Below, in pieces: positions 1-4,987 of a DNA stretch of 5,622 bases (the stretch's first letter is position 1; each line of letters opens with the position of its first letter). Source of the stretch: an uncultured Collinsella sp. (GTDB taxonomy: Bacteria; Actinomycetota; Coriobacteriia; Coriobacteriales; Coriobacteriaceae); contig USLO01000118.1 in assembly GCA_900555515.1 (NCBI GenBank), positions 1-5,622 of the forward strand, in the 5' to 3' direction. The notes beneath the pieces are model-generated. The model worked only from the letters and a program-made list of their open reading frames with translations, had not been told where the DNA came from and made no database searches. A program made the translations under genes and the position numbers.

Positions 1-92
1 ACCATGGCTCCAACGTGGCGGAGCGCCATCTTAGATAGCGCTCCTGCCTTCTTCATCTGCTCGATTTGCGTTGCAGACTTAATCTTGATCAT
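1..92 (-). CDS. map: Methionine aminopeptidase type I, N-terminal fragment (cut by window edge)
   Basis: Only the first 30 codons are present, read leftwards from an ATG at 92-90; the rest lies beyond position 1. The enzyme is a cytosolic dinuclear-metal protease that removes initiator Met from nascent chains once the formyl group is gone. The visible residues begin MIKIKSATQIEQMKKAG and continue into a helix ending HVGAM, matching the usual Map N terminus (M-I-x-I-K-x-x-x-E-I-E-x-M-x-x-A-G). The metal ligands and catalytic histidine lie further in and cannot be checked. The start codon overlaps the adk stop in an ATGA arrangement (92-89), which suggests translational coupling. A modest AAAGAGG Shine-Dalgarno lies inside adk at 103-109, 10 nt from the start. 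The position after secY-adk is the standard place for map. Identity rests on both the N-terminal match and the gene order. Confidence 0.88.
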   Translation of the reverse strand, partial: MIKIKSATQIEQMKKAGALSKMALRHVGAM

Positions 93-715
93 AGACCGAG
101 AGCCTCTTTGACATCCCCGTACACGGTCTCGCGAGCCTGGTCACCGTTGACCGACTTGAGCAGACCCTGGCCACGATAGTAGTCAACGAGCGGGCTCGTG
201 GACTTCTCGTAGACGTCGAGACGGTTCTTGATGGTCTCGGGCTTGTCGTCGTCGCGCTGATACATCTCGCCGGCGCACTTGGGGCAGGTGGCATCGGCAG
301 CGGTGCCGGTGTAACCGCAGGCGCGGCAGGTGCGACGCGAAGACAGACGATCGATAATGACCTCGGGGGCCACATCGACCAGAAGGGCGCAATCGATCTC
401 GCGACCCATGGCGGAGAGCTCGGAATCGAGCGTCACAGCCTGAGCGGTGTTGCGCGGGAAGCCGTCGAGGATGAAGCCCTGCTGGGCGTCATCGGCGGCA
501 AGGCGCTCCTTGACAAGGTCGATCACGAGCTGGTCGGGAACGAGCTCGCCAGCGTCCATGTACTTCTTAGCCTGAATACCAAGCTCGGTGCCACCCTTGA
601 CGGCAGCACGCAGCAGGTCGCCCGTGGAAATGTGGGCGACGCCAAACTCGGCGACGAGCTCCTGTGCGACGGTGCCCTTACCGGCACCCGGAGCTCCGAG
701 CAATACGAGGTTCAT
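89..715 (-). CDS. adk: Adenylate kinase with a four-cysteine (zinc) LID domain
   Basis: Adk catalyses ATP + AMP <-> 2 ADP in the cytosol. The product is 208 aa from the ATG at 715-713. Visible landmarks: the P-loop GAPGAGKGT at residues 7-15, the AMP-binding segment ISTGDLLR (29-36), FILDGFPR at 81-88 with the conserved Arg88, DRLSSRR (122-128) entering the LID, QRDDD (153-157) leaving it, and NRLDVY at 164-169. The LID carries Cys130, Cys133, Cys144 and Cys147, a C-x2-C-x10-C-x2-C arrangement expected to bind structural zinc. The middle spacing is shorter than the about 16 residues I know from Bacillus-type enzymes. The start is set by a strong AGGAGG at 723-728, 7 nt from this ATG; an in-frame TTG two codons upstream sits only 1 nt from it and is rejected. 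The gene follows secY by 18 nt and overlaps map by 4 nt. Identity is certain. Confidence 0.97.
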   Translation of the reverse strand: MNLVLLGAPGAGKGTVAQELVAEFGVAHISTGDLLRAAVKGGTELGIQAKKYMDAGELVPDQLVIDLVKERLAADDAQQGFILDGFPRNTAQAVTLDSELSAMGREIDCALLVDVAPEVIIDRLSSRRTCRACGYTGTAADATCPKCAGEMYQRDDDKPETIKNRLDVYEKSTSPLVDYYRGQGLLKSVNGDQARETVYGDVKEALGL

Positions 716-722
716 GAGCAAT

Positions 723-728
723 CCTCCT
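723..728 (-). promoter_or_regulatory. Shine-Dalgarno of adk (decides start)
   Basis: A perfect AGGAGG lies between secY and adk. Its 7-nt spacing fits the ATG at 715-713 and excludes the in-frame TTG at 721-719, which would be only 1 nt away. The annotated protein therefore begins MNLVLLGAPG, as is usual for adenylate kinases. Confidence 0.85.
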
Positions 729-733
729 CTAGC

Positions 734-2020
734 CTATTTAAAGAATCCATCGTAATCATACATCTTGATCTGACCTTCGAGCTTATCGACCGTGTCGAGC
801 ACGACGCCGACCATGATGAGGATGGACGTGCCGCCAAATGCCTGGATCAGATGGTTACCCGTGAAGGAGAAGATGATCGAAGGCACGATGGCGATGAGCG
901 CCAAAAAGACAGCGCTGGGAAGCGTGATCTTGTTGAGCGCGTTCTTGATGTAGGCCGCGGTAGCCCTACCCGGACGGACACCCGGAATAAAGCCGCCCTG
1001 CTTCTTAAGGTTATCGGCCGTGTCATCGGGGTTGAACACCATGGAGGTGTAGAAGTACGCGAAGAACACGATGAGGACAACGTTAAGCACCCAGTTGAGC
1101 CAACCGGTCGAAAGCGCGGAGGCAACTGCCTGAATCCAGCCGATGCCGGGGAAGAACACGGCAATCTGAGCCGGGAAGTACAGCAGCGCCGAAGCGAAGA
1201 TGATCGGCACGACACCCGCGGTGTTGACCTTGATGGGCAGGTAGGTGGTCTGGCCACCCATCATGCGACGGCCCACGACGCGCTTAGCGTAGGAGACCGG
1301 GATGCGGCGCTGGCCGCGCTCAAGGAAAACAATCAGCGGGATAACCAGCAGGATGATGGCGCAGATGATCACCATGGTGATGATGCCACCGGCATTGCCC
1401 TCGGTGCTGGAGAAGATAGCCTGCGGCAGACCGGCCATGATGTTCGCAAAGATGATCAGCGACATGCCATTGCCGATACCGCGCTGGGTGATGAGCTCAC
1501 CAATCCACATGATCAGCATGGCGCCCGCGGTGAGCGTACCGACGATCATGAGGTCGAAGATGATCTCGGGAGCACCGGCGCCATTAAAGCTGATGCCGAA
1601 GCTCTTAAAGAGGAAGAGGTAGCCCACGGAGTTGAGGATTGCCAGAGCCAGGGTGAGGTAACGCGAATACTGCGTAATCTTGGTCTGACCGACCTCGCCC
1701 TCGCGGGCAAGCTCGTGCAGGGAAGGCACGACGGCCTGGAGCATCTGGAGGATGATCGAGCTGGTGATGTAAGGCATGATGCCCAGCGAAAACACCGACA
1801 CATAGCTCAACGCGCCGCCAGAGAAAAGATTCAGGAGGGCCATAGCACCTGCGGCGACCGAATTGTTATCGGTCGAGAAAAGGCCCAGCATCCCCTGGAA
1901 GGGAATGCCGGGCACAGGAACGTGCGCACCAATGCGGTACACGACGAGCATAGCTATGGTAAAAAGAATCTTTTCGCGCAGTTCTTTGATGCGGAAAGCA
2001 TTCTTAAGACCATTTAGCAC
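734..2020 (-). CDS. secY: Protein translocase channel subunit SecY
   Basis: SecY forms the membrane channel of the SecYEG translocon, which exports unfolded preproteins with SecA and inserts membrane proteins with the ribosome. The product is 428 aa, close to the usual 430-440, with about ten hydrophobic segments. TM1 lies near residues 17-37 and ends in GAHVPVPGI, the conserved exit into the plug region. The plug and TM2 area carries FSGGALSYVSVFSLGIMPYI (66-85). The cytosolic loop between TM6 and TM7 holds ERGQRRIPVSYAKR (234-247), and the next large cytosolic loop holds NPDDTADNLKKQGGFIPGVR (330-349), whose Arg349 is the ribosome/SecA-contacting arginine. The C terminus, QIKMYDYDGFFK, is typical. 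The start is a GTG that overlaps the last codons of rplO by 7 nt, so coupled translation is likely. The first residues (LNGLKNAFRIKELREKILFT) align with family N termini, which supports this start. Confidence 0.97.
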   Translation of the reverse strand: MLNGLKNAFRIKELREKILFTIAMLVVYRIGAHVPVPGIPFQGMLGLFSTDNNSVAAGAMALLNLFSGGALSYVSVFSLGIMPYITSSIILQMLQAVVPSLHELAREGEVGQTKITQYSRYLTLALAILNSVGYLFLFKSFGISFNGAGAPEIIFDLMIVGTLTAGAMLIMWIGELITQRGIGNGMSLIIFANIMAGLPQAIFSSTEGNAGGIITMVIICAIILLVIPLIVFLERGQRRIPVSYAKRVVGRRMMGGQTTYLPIKVNTAGVVPIIFASALLYFPAQIAVFFPGIGWIQAVASALSTGWLNWVLNVVLIVFFAYFYTSMVFNPDDTADNLKKQGGFIPGVRPGRATAAYIKNALNKITLPSAVFLALIAIVPSIIFSFTGNHLIQAFGGTSILIMVGVVLDTVDKLEGQIKMYDYDGFFK

Positions 2021-2463
2021 GGCAGCTCGACCTTTCCGCCGGCGGCCTCGATCTTGGCCTGCGCAGAAGCGCTGACCTTGTCGACCTTGACCGTGAACTT
2101 CTTGGTGAGCTCACCATTGCCGAGCACCTTGACGGGCTCGAACTCGCTCTTGGTGATGCGAGCGGCCTTAAGAGCGGCACCGTCGATCACAGCGCCGTCC
2201 TCGAACTTACGCTCGAGACGCTCAACGTTAACAGCGGTGTACTCGATGCGACGGGGGTTGCGGAAGCCCGGAAGCTTGGGCAGGCGCATAGCCAGCGGAG
2301 TCTGGCCACCCTCGAAGCCGGCACCCTTGGTGCCGCCAGAGCGGGAACCCTGGCCCTTCTGACCGCGGCCAGAAGTGGTGCCGTGACCCGAAGAATTGCC
2401 ACGGCCGACGCGCTTGCGGTTCTTGGTGGAACCGGGCGCGGGAGTAAGATCGTGAAGCTGCAT
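2014..2463 (-). CDS. rplO: 50S ribosomal protein L15
   Basis: L15 is a late-assembling large-subunit protein with a long basic Gly-rich N-terminal extension that threads through 23S rRNA. The product is 149 aa, normal for the family. Residues 17-48 are the Arg/Lys/Gly-rich extension (KRVGRGNSSGHGTTSGRGQK and following). FEGGQTPLAMRLPK (50-63) is the conserved centre, and the C-terminal globular signature spans about 112-143 (KVLGNGELTKKFTVKVDKVS and following). The ATG follows the rpmD stop by 3 nt and has GAGGAG 6 nt upstream, within the end of rpmD. The stop codon lies inside secY: the last codons and TAA overlap the secY GTG by 7 nt. The C-terminal cysteine (ELPC) is encoded by the TGC formed at this overlap. 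Confidence 0.97.
   Translation of the reverse strand: MQLHDLTPAPGSTKNRKRVGRGNSSGHGTTSGRGQKGQGSRSGGTKGAGFEGGQTPLAMRLPKLPGFRNPRRIEYTAVNVERLERKFEDGAVIDGAALKAARITKSEFEPVKVLGNGELTKKFTVKVDKVSASAQAKIEAAGGKVELPC
2031..2037 (-). promoter_or_regulatory. Weak Shine-Dalgarno of secY inside rplO
   Basis: GGAAAGG within the last codons of rplO lies 10 nt from the secY GTG at 2020-2018. It is the only purine-rich candidate. Its weakness, the GTG start and the 7-nt overlap together suggest that secY depends on ribosomes finishing rplO. Confidence 0.5.
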
Positions 2464-2466
2464 TTG

Positions 2467-2649
2467 CTACTCCTCTACAATCTCGACAAGGTGCTTGACC
2501 TTGAAGATCATGCCGCGGACGGACTCGTTGTCAGCAATCTCGCGAACCTCGCGGATCCTGTGGAGACCGAGGGCACGGACAGTACGGACCTGGTCCTGCT
2601 TGCAACCGTTGGTGCTGCGGACCTGCTTGATCTTGATGGTGTCAGCCAT
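2467..2649 (-). CDS. rpmD: 50S ribosomal protein L30
   Basis: This is a 60-aa protein of the short bacterial L30 type, which binds 23S rRNA on the large subunit. KIKQVRSTNG (6-15) is the first strand and turn. Residues 20-30 carry the conserved Q-x-x-T-V-x-A-L-G-L, and the C-terminal half has ESVRGMIFKVKHLVEIVE (42-59), typical of the family. Cys16 just after the turn is the only cysteine and has no obvious role. The ATG starts 2 nt after the rpsE stop, and its AAGGAG site lies inside the last rpsE codons, so coupling is likely. rplO begins 3 nt after its TAG. Length, sequence and order (S5-L30-L15) agree fully. Confidence 0.96.
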   Translation of the reverse strand: MADTIKIKQVRSTNGCKQDQVRTVRALGLHRIREVREIADNESVRGMIFKVKHLVEIVEE

Positions 2650-2651
2650 GC

Positions 2652-3176
2652 TTAGTTCTCCTTACCGACGAACATCTCGGAGACCGTCAGGCCACGGCGA
2701 GCCGCGACGTCCTCAGGGCTGGAGAGCTCCTTGAGGCCCTCGACGGCAGCCTTGATGATGTTGAGGCCGTTGTCGGTACCGAGGGACTTGGACAGGACGT
2801 TCTTGATGCCAGCAAGCTCAAAGAGGGGACGCACAGCGCCGCCGGCGATAACGCCGGTACCCTCGACAGCGGGCTTGATGATGATGCGGCCGGCACCAAA
2901 GTGGCCGAGAACCTCGTGCGGGATGGTGCCCTGCTCGGTCACCGGCACGTGGAACATGTTCTTCTTGGCATCGAGAGACGCCTTGGAGATGGCCAGGGGC
3001 ACCTCAGCGGACTTGCCCATGCCAACGCCGACGTTGCCCTTGCCGTCGCCAACGACGACGAGAGCGACGAGGCTCATGCGACGACCGCCCTTGACGGTCT
3101 TCGACACGCGGTTGATGTAAACGACGCGCTCCTCGAACTCGGAGGCCTCGCGCTGCTGCTTCTGATTACGAGCCAT
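2652..3176 (-). CDS. rpsE: 30S ribosomal protein S5
   Basis: S5 binds 16S rRNA near the decoding centre and mRNA entry and affects translational accuracy. The product is 174 aa. The N-terminal double-stranded-RNA-binding-like domain spans about 15-78 and contains RVSKTVKGGRR (23-33), the loop in which spectinomycin-resistance changes arise in other bacteria; it looks wild type here. It also contains VVVGDGKGNVGVGMGKS (40-56). The C-terminal domain (about 90-160) has EGTGVIAGGAVRPLFELAGI (105-124) and the following LSKSLGTDN. The ATG is preceded by AGGAGG at 3187-3192, which overlaps the rplR stop codon. The spacing is 10 nt, slightly long. The gap to rplR is 14 nt and to rpmD only 2 nt. Confidence 0.97.
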   Translation of the reverse strand: MARNQKQQREASEFEERVVYINRVSKTVKGGRRMSLVALVVVGDGKGNVGVGMGKSAEVPLAISKASLDAKKNMFHVPVTEQGTIPHEVLGHFGAGRIIIKPAVEGTGVIAGGAVRPLFELAGIKNVLSKSLGTDNGLNIIKAAVEGLKELSSPEDVAARRGLTVSEMFVGKEN

Positions 3177-3190
3177 GTGCTACATACCTC

Positions 3191-3559
3191 CTAGAACTCG
3201 AGACCGGCGGCACGAGCACCGTCGGCGAGGGCCTTGACGCGGCCATGGTAGATACGGCCACCACGATCGAAAGCGACCTTGGTGATGCCGGCCTCGATGG
3301 CACGCTTGCCAACGAGCTGACCGACCTTCTCCGCAGCCTCCTTGTTCGAGGTGTGGGTGCCCTTGAACTCGGCCTCGAGGGTCGAGGCAGAGACGAGCGT
3401 CAGGCTGGAGCCCTTGCTATCGTCGATGATCTGGGCATAGATGTTGGCGTTAGTACGGGTCACGCGAAGACGCGGACGCTCGGCGGTACCCGAGACCTTG
3501 CCGCGAACACGACGCTGACGACGCTTGAGGCCTTCCAGCTTCGCCTTATGCTTGTTCAT
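3191..3559 (-). CDS. rplR: 50S ribosomal protein L18
   Basis: L18 binds 5S rRNA with L5 and anchors the 5S particle in the central protuberance. The product is 122 aa, the usual bacterial length. The basic N terminus (KLEGLKRRQRRVRGK, 7-21) contacts 5S rRNA. ERPRLRVTRTNANIYAQIID (27-46) and FDRGGRIYHGRVKALADGAR (97-116) are the conserved core motifs. The ATG has TAGGAG 7 nt upstream. It begins a new tightly packed block after a 75-nt gap containing a stem-loop (3588-3609), whereas everything downstream as far as map is nearly gapless. Confidence 0.97.
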   Translation of the reverse strand: MNKHKAKLEGLKRRQRRVRGKVSGTAERPRLRVTRTNANIYAQIIDDSKGSSLTLVSASTLEAEFKGTHTSNKEAAEKVGQLVGKRAIEAGITKVAFDRGGRIYHGRVKALADGARAAGLEF

Positions 3560-3587
3560 ACGTAAACTCCTAAAAAGGTTGATCTTG

Positions 3588-3609
3588 CCAGCACCTAACG
3601 GGGTGCTGG
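3588..3609 (-). promoter_or_regulatory. Stem-loop between rplF and rplR
   Basis: In the transcript CCAGCACC (3609-3602) pairs perfectly with GGTGCTGG (3595-3588) across a 6-nt loop, giving an 8-bp GC-rich stem in the 75-nt rplF-rplR gap. A run of five U follows, but only after 10 nt and next to the rplR ribosome-binding site, so this is not a canonical Rho-independent terminator. It could be an RNA processing or stability element, or a partial attenuator. The structure is seen; the role is inference. Confidence 0.6.
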
Positions 3610-3634
3610 TCTTATGCGAGTGAGTCGGTTACGA

Positions 3635-4171
3635 CTACTTGGCGGCCTTACCCAGCTTGCGGCGGATGTGCTCGCCAACATAGTGGATACCCTTACCCTT
3701 GTAAGGCTCGGGAGGACGATGGCCGCGGATCTCAGCGGCGATCTGACCGACCTGCTGCTTGTTGATACCCTTGACGTTCACGTGGGTGTTGTCGGGAACC
3801 TCGAAGGTGATGCCCTCGGGAGCCTCGACGATCACGGGGTGCGAGAAGCCCAGGGAGAACTCGAGGTTCTTGCCCTTCTGCTGCACGCGGTAACCGACGC
3901 CGGCGAGCTCGAGCTTCTTCTCGAAGCCCTCGGAAACGCCAACAACCATGTTGTGGATGAGGGCGCGGGTGAGGCCGTGGCGGGCACGGGTCTCACGCTC
4001 GTCGTCGGGACGGGAAACGGTGAGGACGTTGTCCTCGACGTTGATGGTGAGCTTCTCAAAAACATCGAGCTCGAGCTGGCCCTTGGGGCCCTTGACGACA
4101 ACGTTGTTGCCGTTGACTGCCACTTCGACTCCGGCGGGAATCTGGACAGGCTTATTACCGATACGAGACAC
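3635..4171 (-). CDS. rplF: 50S ribosomal protein L6
   Basis: L6 has two related domains and sits near the factor-binding site by the sarcin-ricin loop of 23S rRNA. The product is 178 aa, typical. Domain 1 is about 11-82 (SRIGNKPVQIPAGVEV at the N terminus, then GPKGQLEL at 28-35). Domain 2 is about 90-164 (AGVGYR at 90-95, and SLGFSHPV at 106-113). It ends in the family signature PEPYKGKGI (154-162) followed by a basic tail. The start is GTG at 4171-4169, confirmed because the next residues are the invariant SRIG and AAAGGAG lies 6 nt upstream. The gap from rpsH is 33 nt. Confidence 0.97.
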   Translation of the reverse strand: MSRIGNKPVQIPAGVEVAVNGNNVVVKGPKGQLELDVFEKLTINVEDNVLTVSRPDDERETRARHGLTRALIHNMVVGVSEGFEKKLELAGVGYRVQQKGKNLEFSLGFSHPVIVEAPEGITFEVPDNTHVNVKGINKQQVGQIAAEIRGHRPPEPYKGKGIHYVGEHIRRKLGKAAK

Positions 4172-4177
4172 GGTGAT

Positions 4178-4184
4178 CTCCTTT
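4178..4184 (-). promoter_or_regulatory. Shine-Dalgarno of rplF (supports GTG start)
   Basis: AAAGGAG lies 6 nt before the GTG at 4171-4169. There is no ATG in place before the conserved SRIG residues, so the GTG is the real start. Confidence 0.8.
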
Positions 4185-4204
4185 CCTTCTACCTACCGAC
4201 CGAA

Positions 4205-4603
4205 TTACCAGACGTAAGCGATAATCTCGCCGCCGACGTTGTGCTTGCGAGCATCGCGGTCGGTCATAACGCCATGGCTGGTGGAAATAATGGCGGTACC
4301 AAGGCCACCGCGGACGCGGGGCATGTCGGCAACGCCGGTGTACTTACGCAGGCCCGGCTTGGAAATGCGGCGGATGCCGTTGATGACCTTAGCCTTCTTG
4401 GGACCATACTTAAGCGTGATGTGCAGAGTCTTCTGGGGAACGGTGTCCTCGACATCGTAGCCCTCGATGTAGCCCTCCTCGTGCAGAACACGAGCGATCT
4501 CGACGAGCTTCTTGCTGCTCGGCATGGAGACCGTGGCCTTGTTCACAGAGTTAGCGTTACGGATGCGCGTAAGCATATCTGCGATCGGGTCTGTAAGGTT
4601 CAT
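4205..4603 (-). CDS. rpsH: 30S ribosomal protein S8
   Basis: S8 is a primary binder of helix 21 of 16S rRNA; in E. coli it also represses its own spc mRNA near the start of rplE. The product is 132 aa, the standard length. The N-terminal domain carries DPIADMLTRIRNA (5-17) and SSKKLVEIARVLHEEGYI (29-46). RISKPGLRKY (79-88) links to the C-terminal RNA-binding domain, with the signature at 102-126 (GTAIISTSHGVMTDRDAR and on). The ATG has AAGGAG 7 nt upstream. It follows an unusually wide 119-nt gap after rpsN. Whether it autoregulates here cannot be decided from sequence alone, though stem-loops exist upstream. Confidence 0.97.
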   Translation of the reverse strand: MNLTDPIADMLTRIRNANSVNKATVSMPSSKKLVEIARVLHEEGYIEGYDVEDTVPQKTLHITLKYGPKKAKVINGIRRISKPGLRKYTGVADMPRVRGGLGTAIISTSHGVMTDRDARKHNVGGEIIAYVW

Positions 4604-4722
4604 ACAGATTCTCCTTCGTTCTTGATGAACACGTGCTCTTGGTTCTTCGCCGCCCTTAACGACAAAGCCTATTTAGCGCGTTTTCCCTGTTCCAAACTGA
4701 TGCTTGAAACGCTGGTAGTGAC
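4604..4722 (-). other. 119-nt rpsN-rpsH intercistronic gap
   Basis: This is the widest gap in the window and holds no convincing small ORF. It begins within the inverted repeat that spans the rpsN stop. It then runs through a less GC-rich stretch and ends in the rpsH Shine-Dalgarno, AAGGAG. A weak 4-bp repeat (GTTC...GAAC, 4618-4630) lies just before that site. TTGGAA and TAAATA are present but only 14 nt apart, too close for a sigma-70 promoter, so none is called. Confidence 0.5.
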
Positions 4723-4730
4723 TTACCAGC
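4711..4730 (-). promoter_or_regulatory. Stem-loop spanning the rpsN stop codon
   Basis: In the transcript GCTGGTA (4730-4724), which includes the last codons of rpsN and the first two bases of its TAA stop, pairs perfectly with TACCAGC (4717-4711) across a 6-nt loop. GTTTC follows immediately, which is too short a U-run for a strong terminator. A terminating ribosome would melt this 7-bp stem, so it may report on rpsN translation or protect the upstream message. The repeat is seen; the role is inference. Confidence 0.5.
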
Positions 4731-4908
4731 TGGCCTTCTTAACGCCGGGAAGCTCGCCCTTGAGTGCAAGCTCACGGAAGCAGACACGGCACAGGCCGAA
4801 CTTGCGGTACACAGAGTGCGGACGGCCGCAGCGCTGGCAGCGCGTGTACTCACGAGTAGAGAACTTCTGCTTGCGATTGCACTTGACGATCATCGATGTC
4901 TTAGCCAC
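4723..4908 (-). CDS. rpsN: 30S ribosomal protein S14, zinc-binding short type
   Basis: S14 is a head protein of the 30S subunit contacting 16S rRNA near S3 and S10. The 61-aa length and the four cysteines Cys24, Cys27, Cys40 and Cys43 (C-x2-C-x12-C-x2-C) mark the short zinc-ribbon form (also called rpsZ, or S14 type Z), not the about 90-100-aa zinc-free form. Other conserved parts are MAKTSMIVK (1-9), YTRCQRCGRPHSVYRKFGLC (21-40) and the C-terminal PGVKKASW. The start is GTG at 4908-4906 with AGGAGG 6 nt upstream; MAKTS is the family N terminus, so this start is secure. The gene lies in the standard place between rplE and rpsH but with unusually wide gaps on both sides (79 and 119 nt), each with a stem-loop. 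Confidence 0.97.
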   Translation of the reverse strand: MAKTSMIVKCNRKQKFSTREYTRCQRCGRPHSVYRKFGLCRVCFRELALKGELPGVKKASW

Positions 4909-4914
4909 TTATAT

Positions 4915-4920
4915 CCTCCT
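4915..4920 (-). promoter_or_regulatory. Shine-Dalgarno of rpsN (supports GTG start)
   Basis: A perfect AGGAGG lies 6 nt before the GTG at 4908-4906. The strong site compensates for the non-ATG start and fixes the N terminus as MAKTSM. Confidence 0.85.
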
Positions 4921-4942
4921 CACATAGAGTATTGTTCGCCCC

Positions 4943-4972
4943 AAGCGCCGCCCCCTTGTGGGAACGGCGCTT
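4943..4972 (-). promoter_or_regulatory. Strong stem-loop between rplE and rpsN
   Basis: In the transcript AAGCGCCG (4972-4965) pairs perfectly with CGGCGCTT (4950-4943). The stem continues inward as UUCCC (4964-4960) with GGGGG (4955-4951), including two U-G pairs, closing on an ACAA tetraloop. That gives 13 continuous pairs, the strongest fold found in the window. CCC (4978-4976) and GGG (4942-4940) could extend the base past a 3-nt bulge. No U-run follows (GGGCGAACAA comes next), so it is not a simple intrinsic terminator. Candidate roles are RNA processing, 3'-end protection of the rplE segment, or a protein-binding control site. Confidence 0.7.
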
Positions 4973-4987
4973 ATAGGGCAGGTGAAC

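Noticed and set aside
716..721. Upstream TTG start for adk (210 aa)
   Set aside because: The TTG is 1 nt from the AGGAGG site, too close to initiate; the ATG two codons later has ideal spacing and gives the family N terminus.
632..2017. 461-codon open frame on the plus strand opposite secY and part of adk
   Set aside because: It is exactly antisense to secY, has a His/Asp/Glu/Arg-rich composition with no domain, and starts inside adk. The absence of stops follows from codon bias in the real genes.
3180..3186. ATG-TAG start-stop just before rpsE
   Set aside because: It lies 1 nt from the AGGAGG site, too close for initiation; probably chance.
4655..4700. TTGGAA...TAAATA as an internal promoter for rpsH
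   Set aside because: The spacer is only about 14 nt and both boxes are poor matches.
3614..4927. 437-codon open frame on the plus strand opposite rplF, rpsH and rpsN
   Set aside because: It crosses three certain genes and their gaps, has no recognisable motif and has Leu/Asp/Ala/Gly-rich shadow composition.
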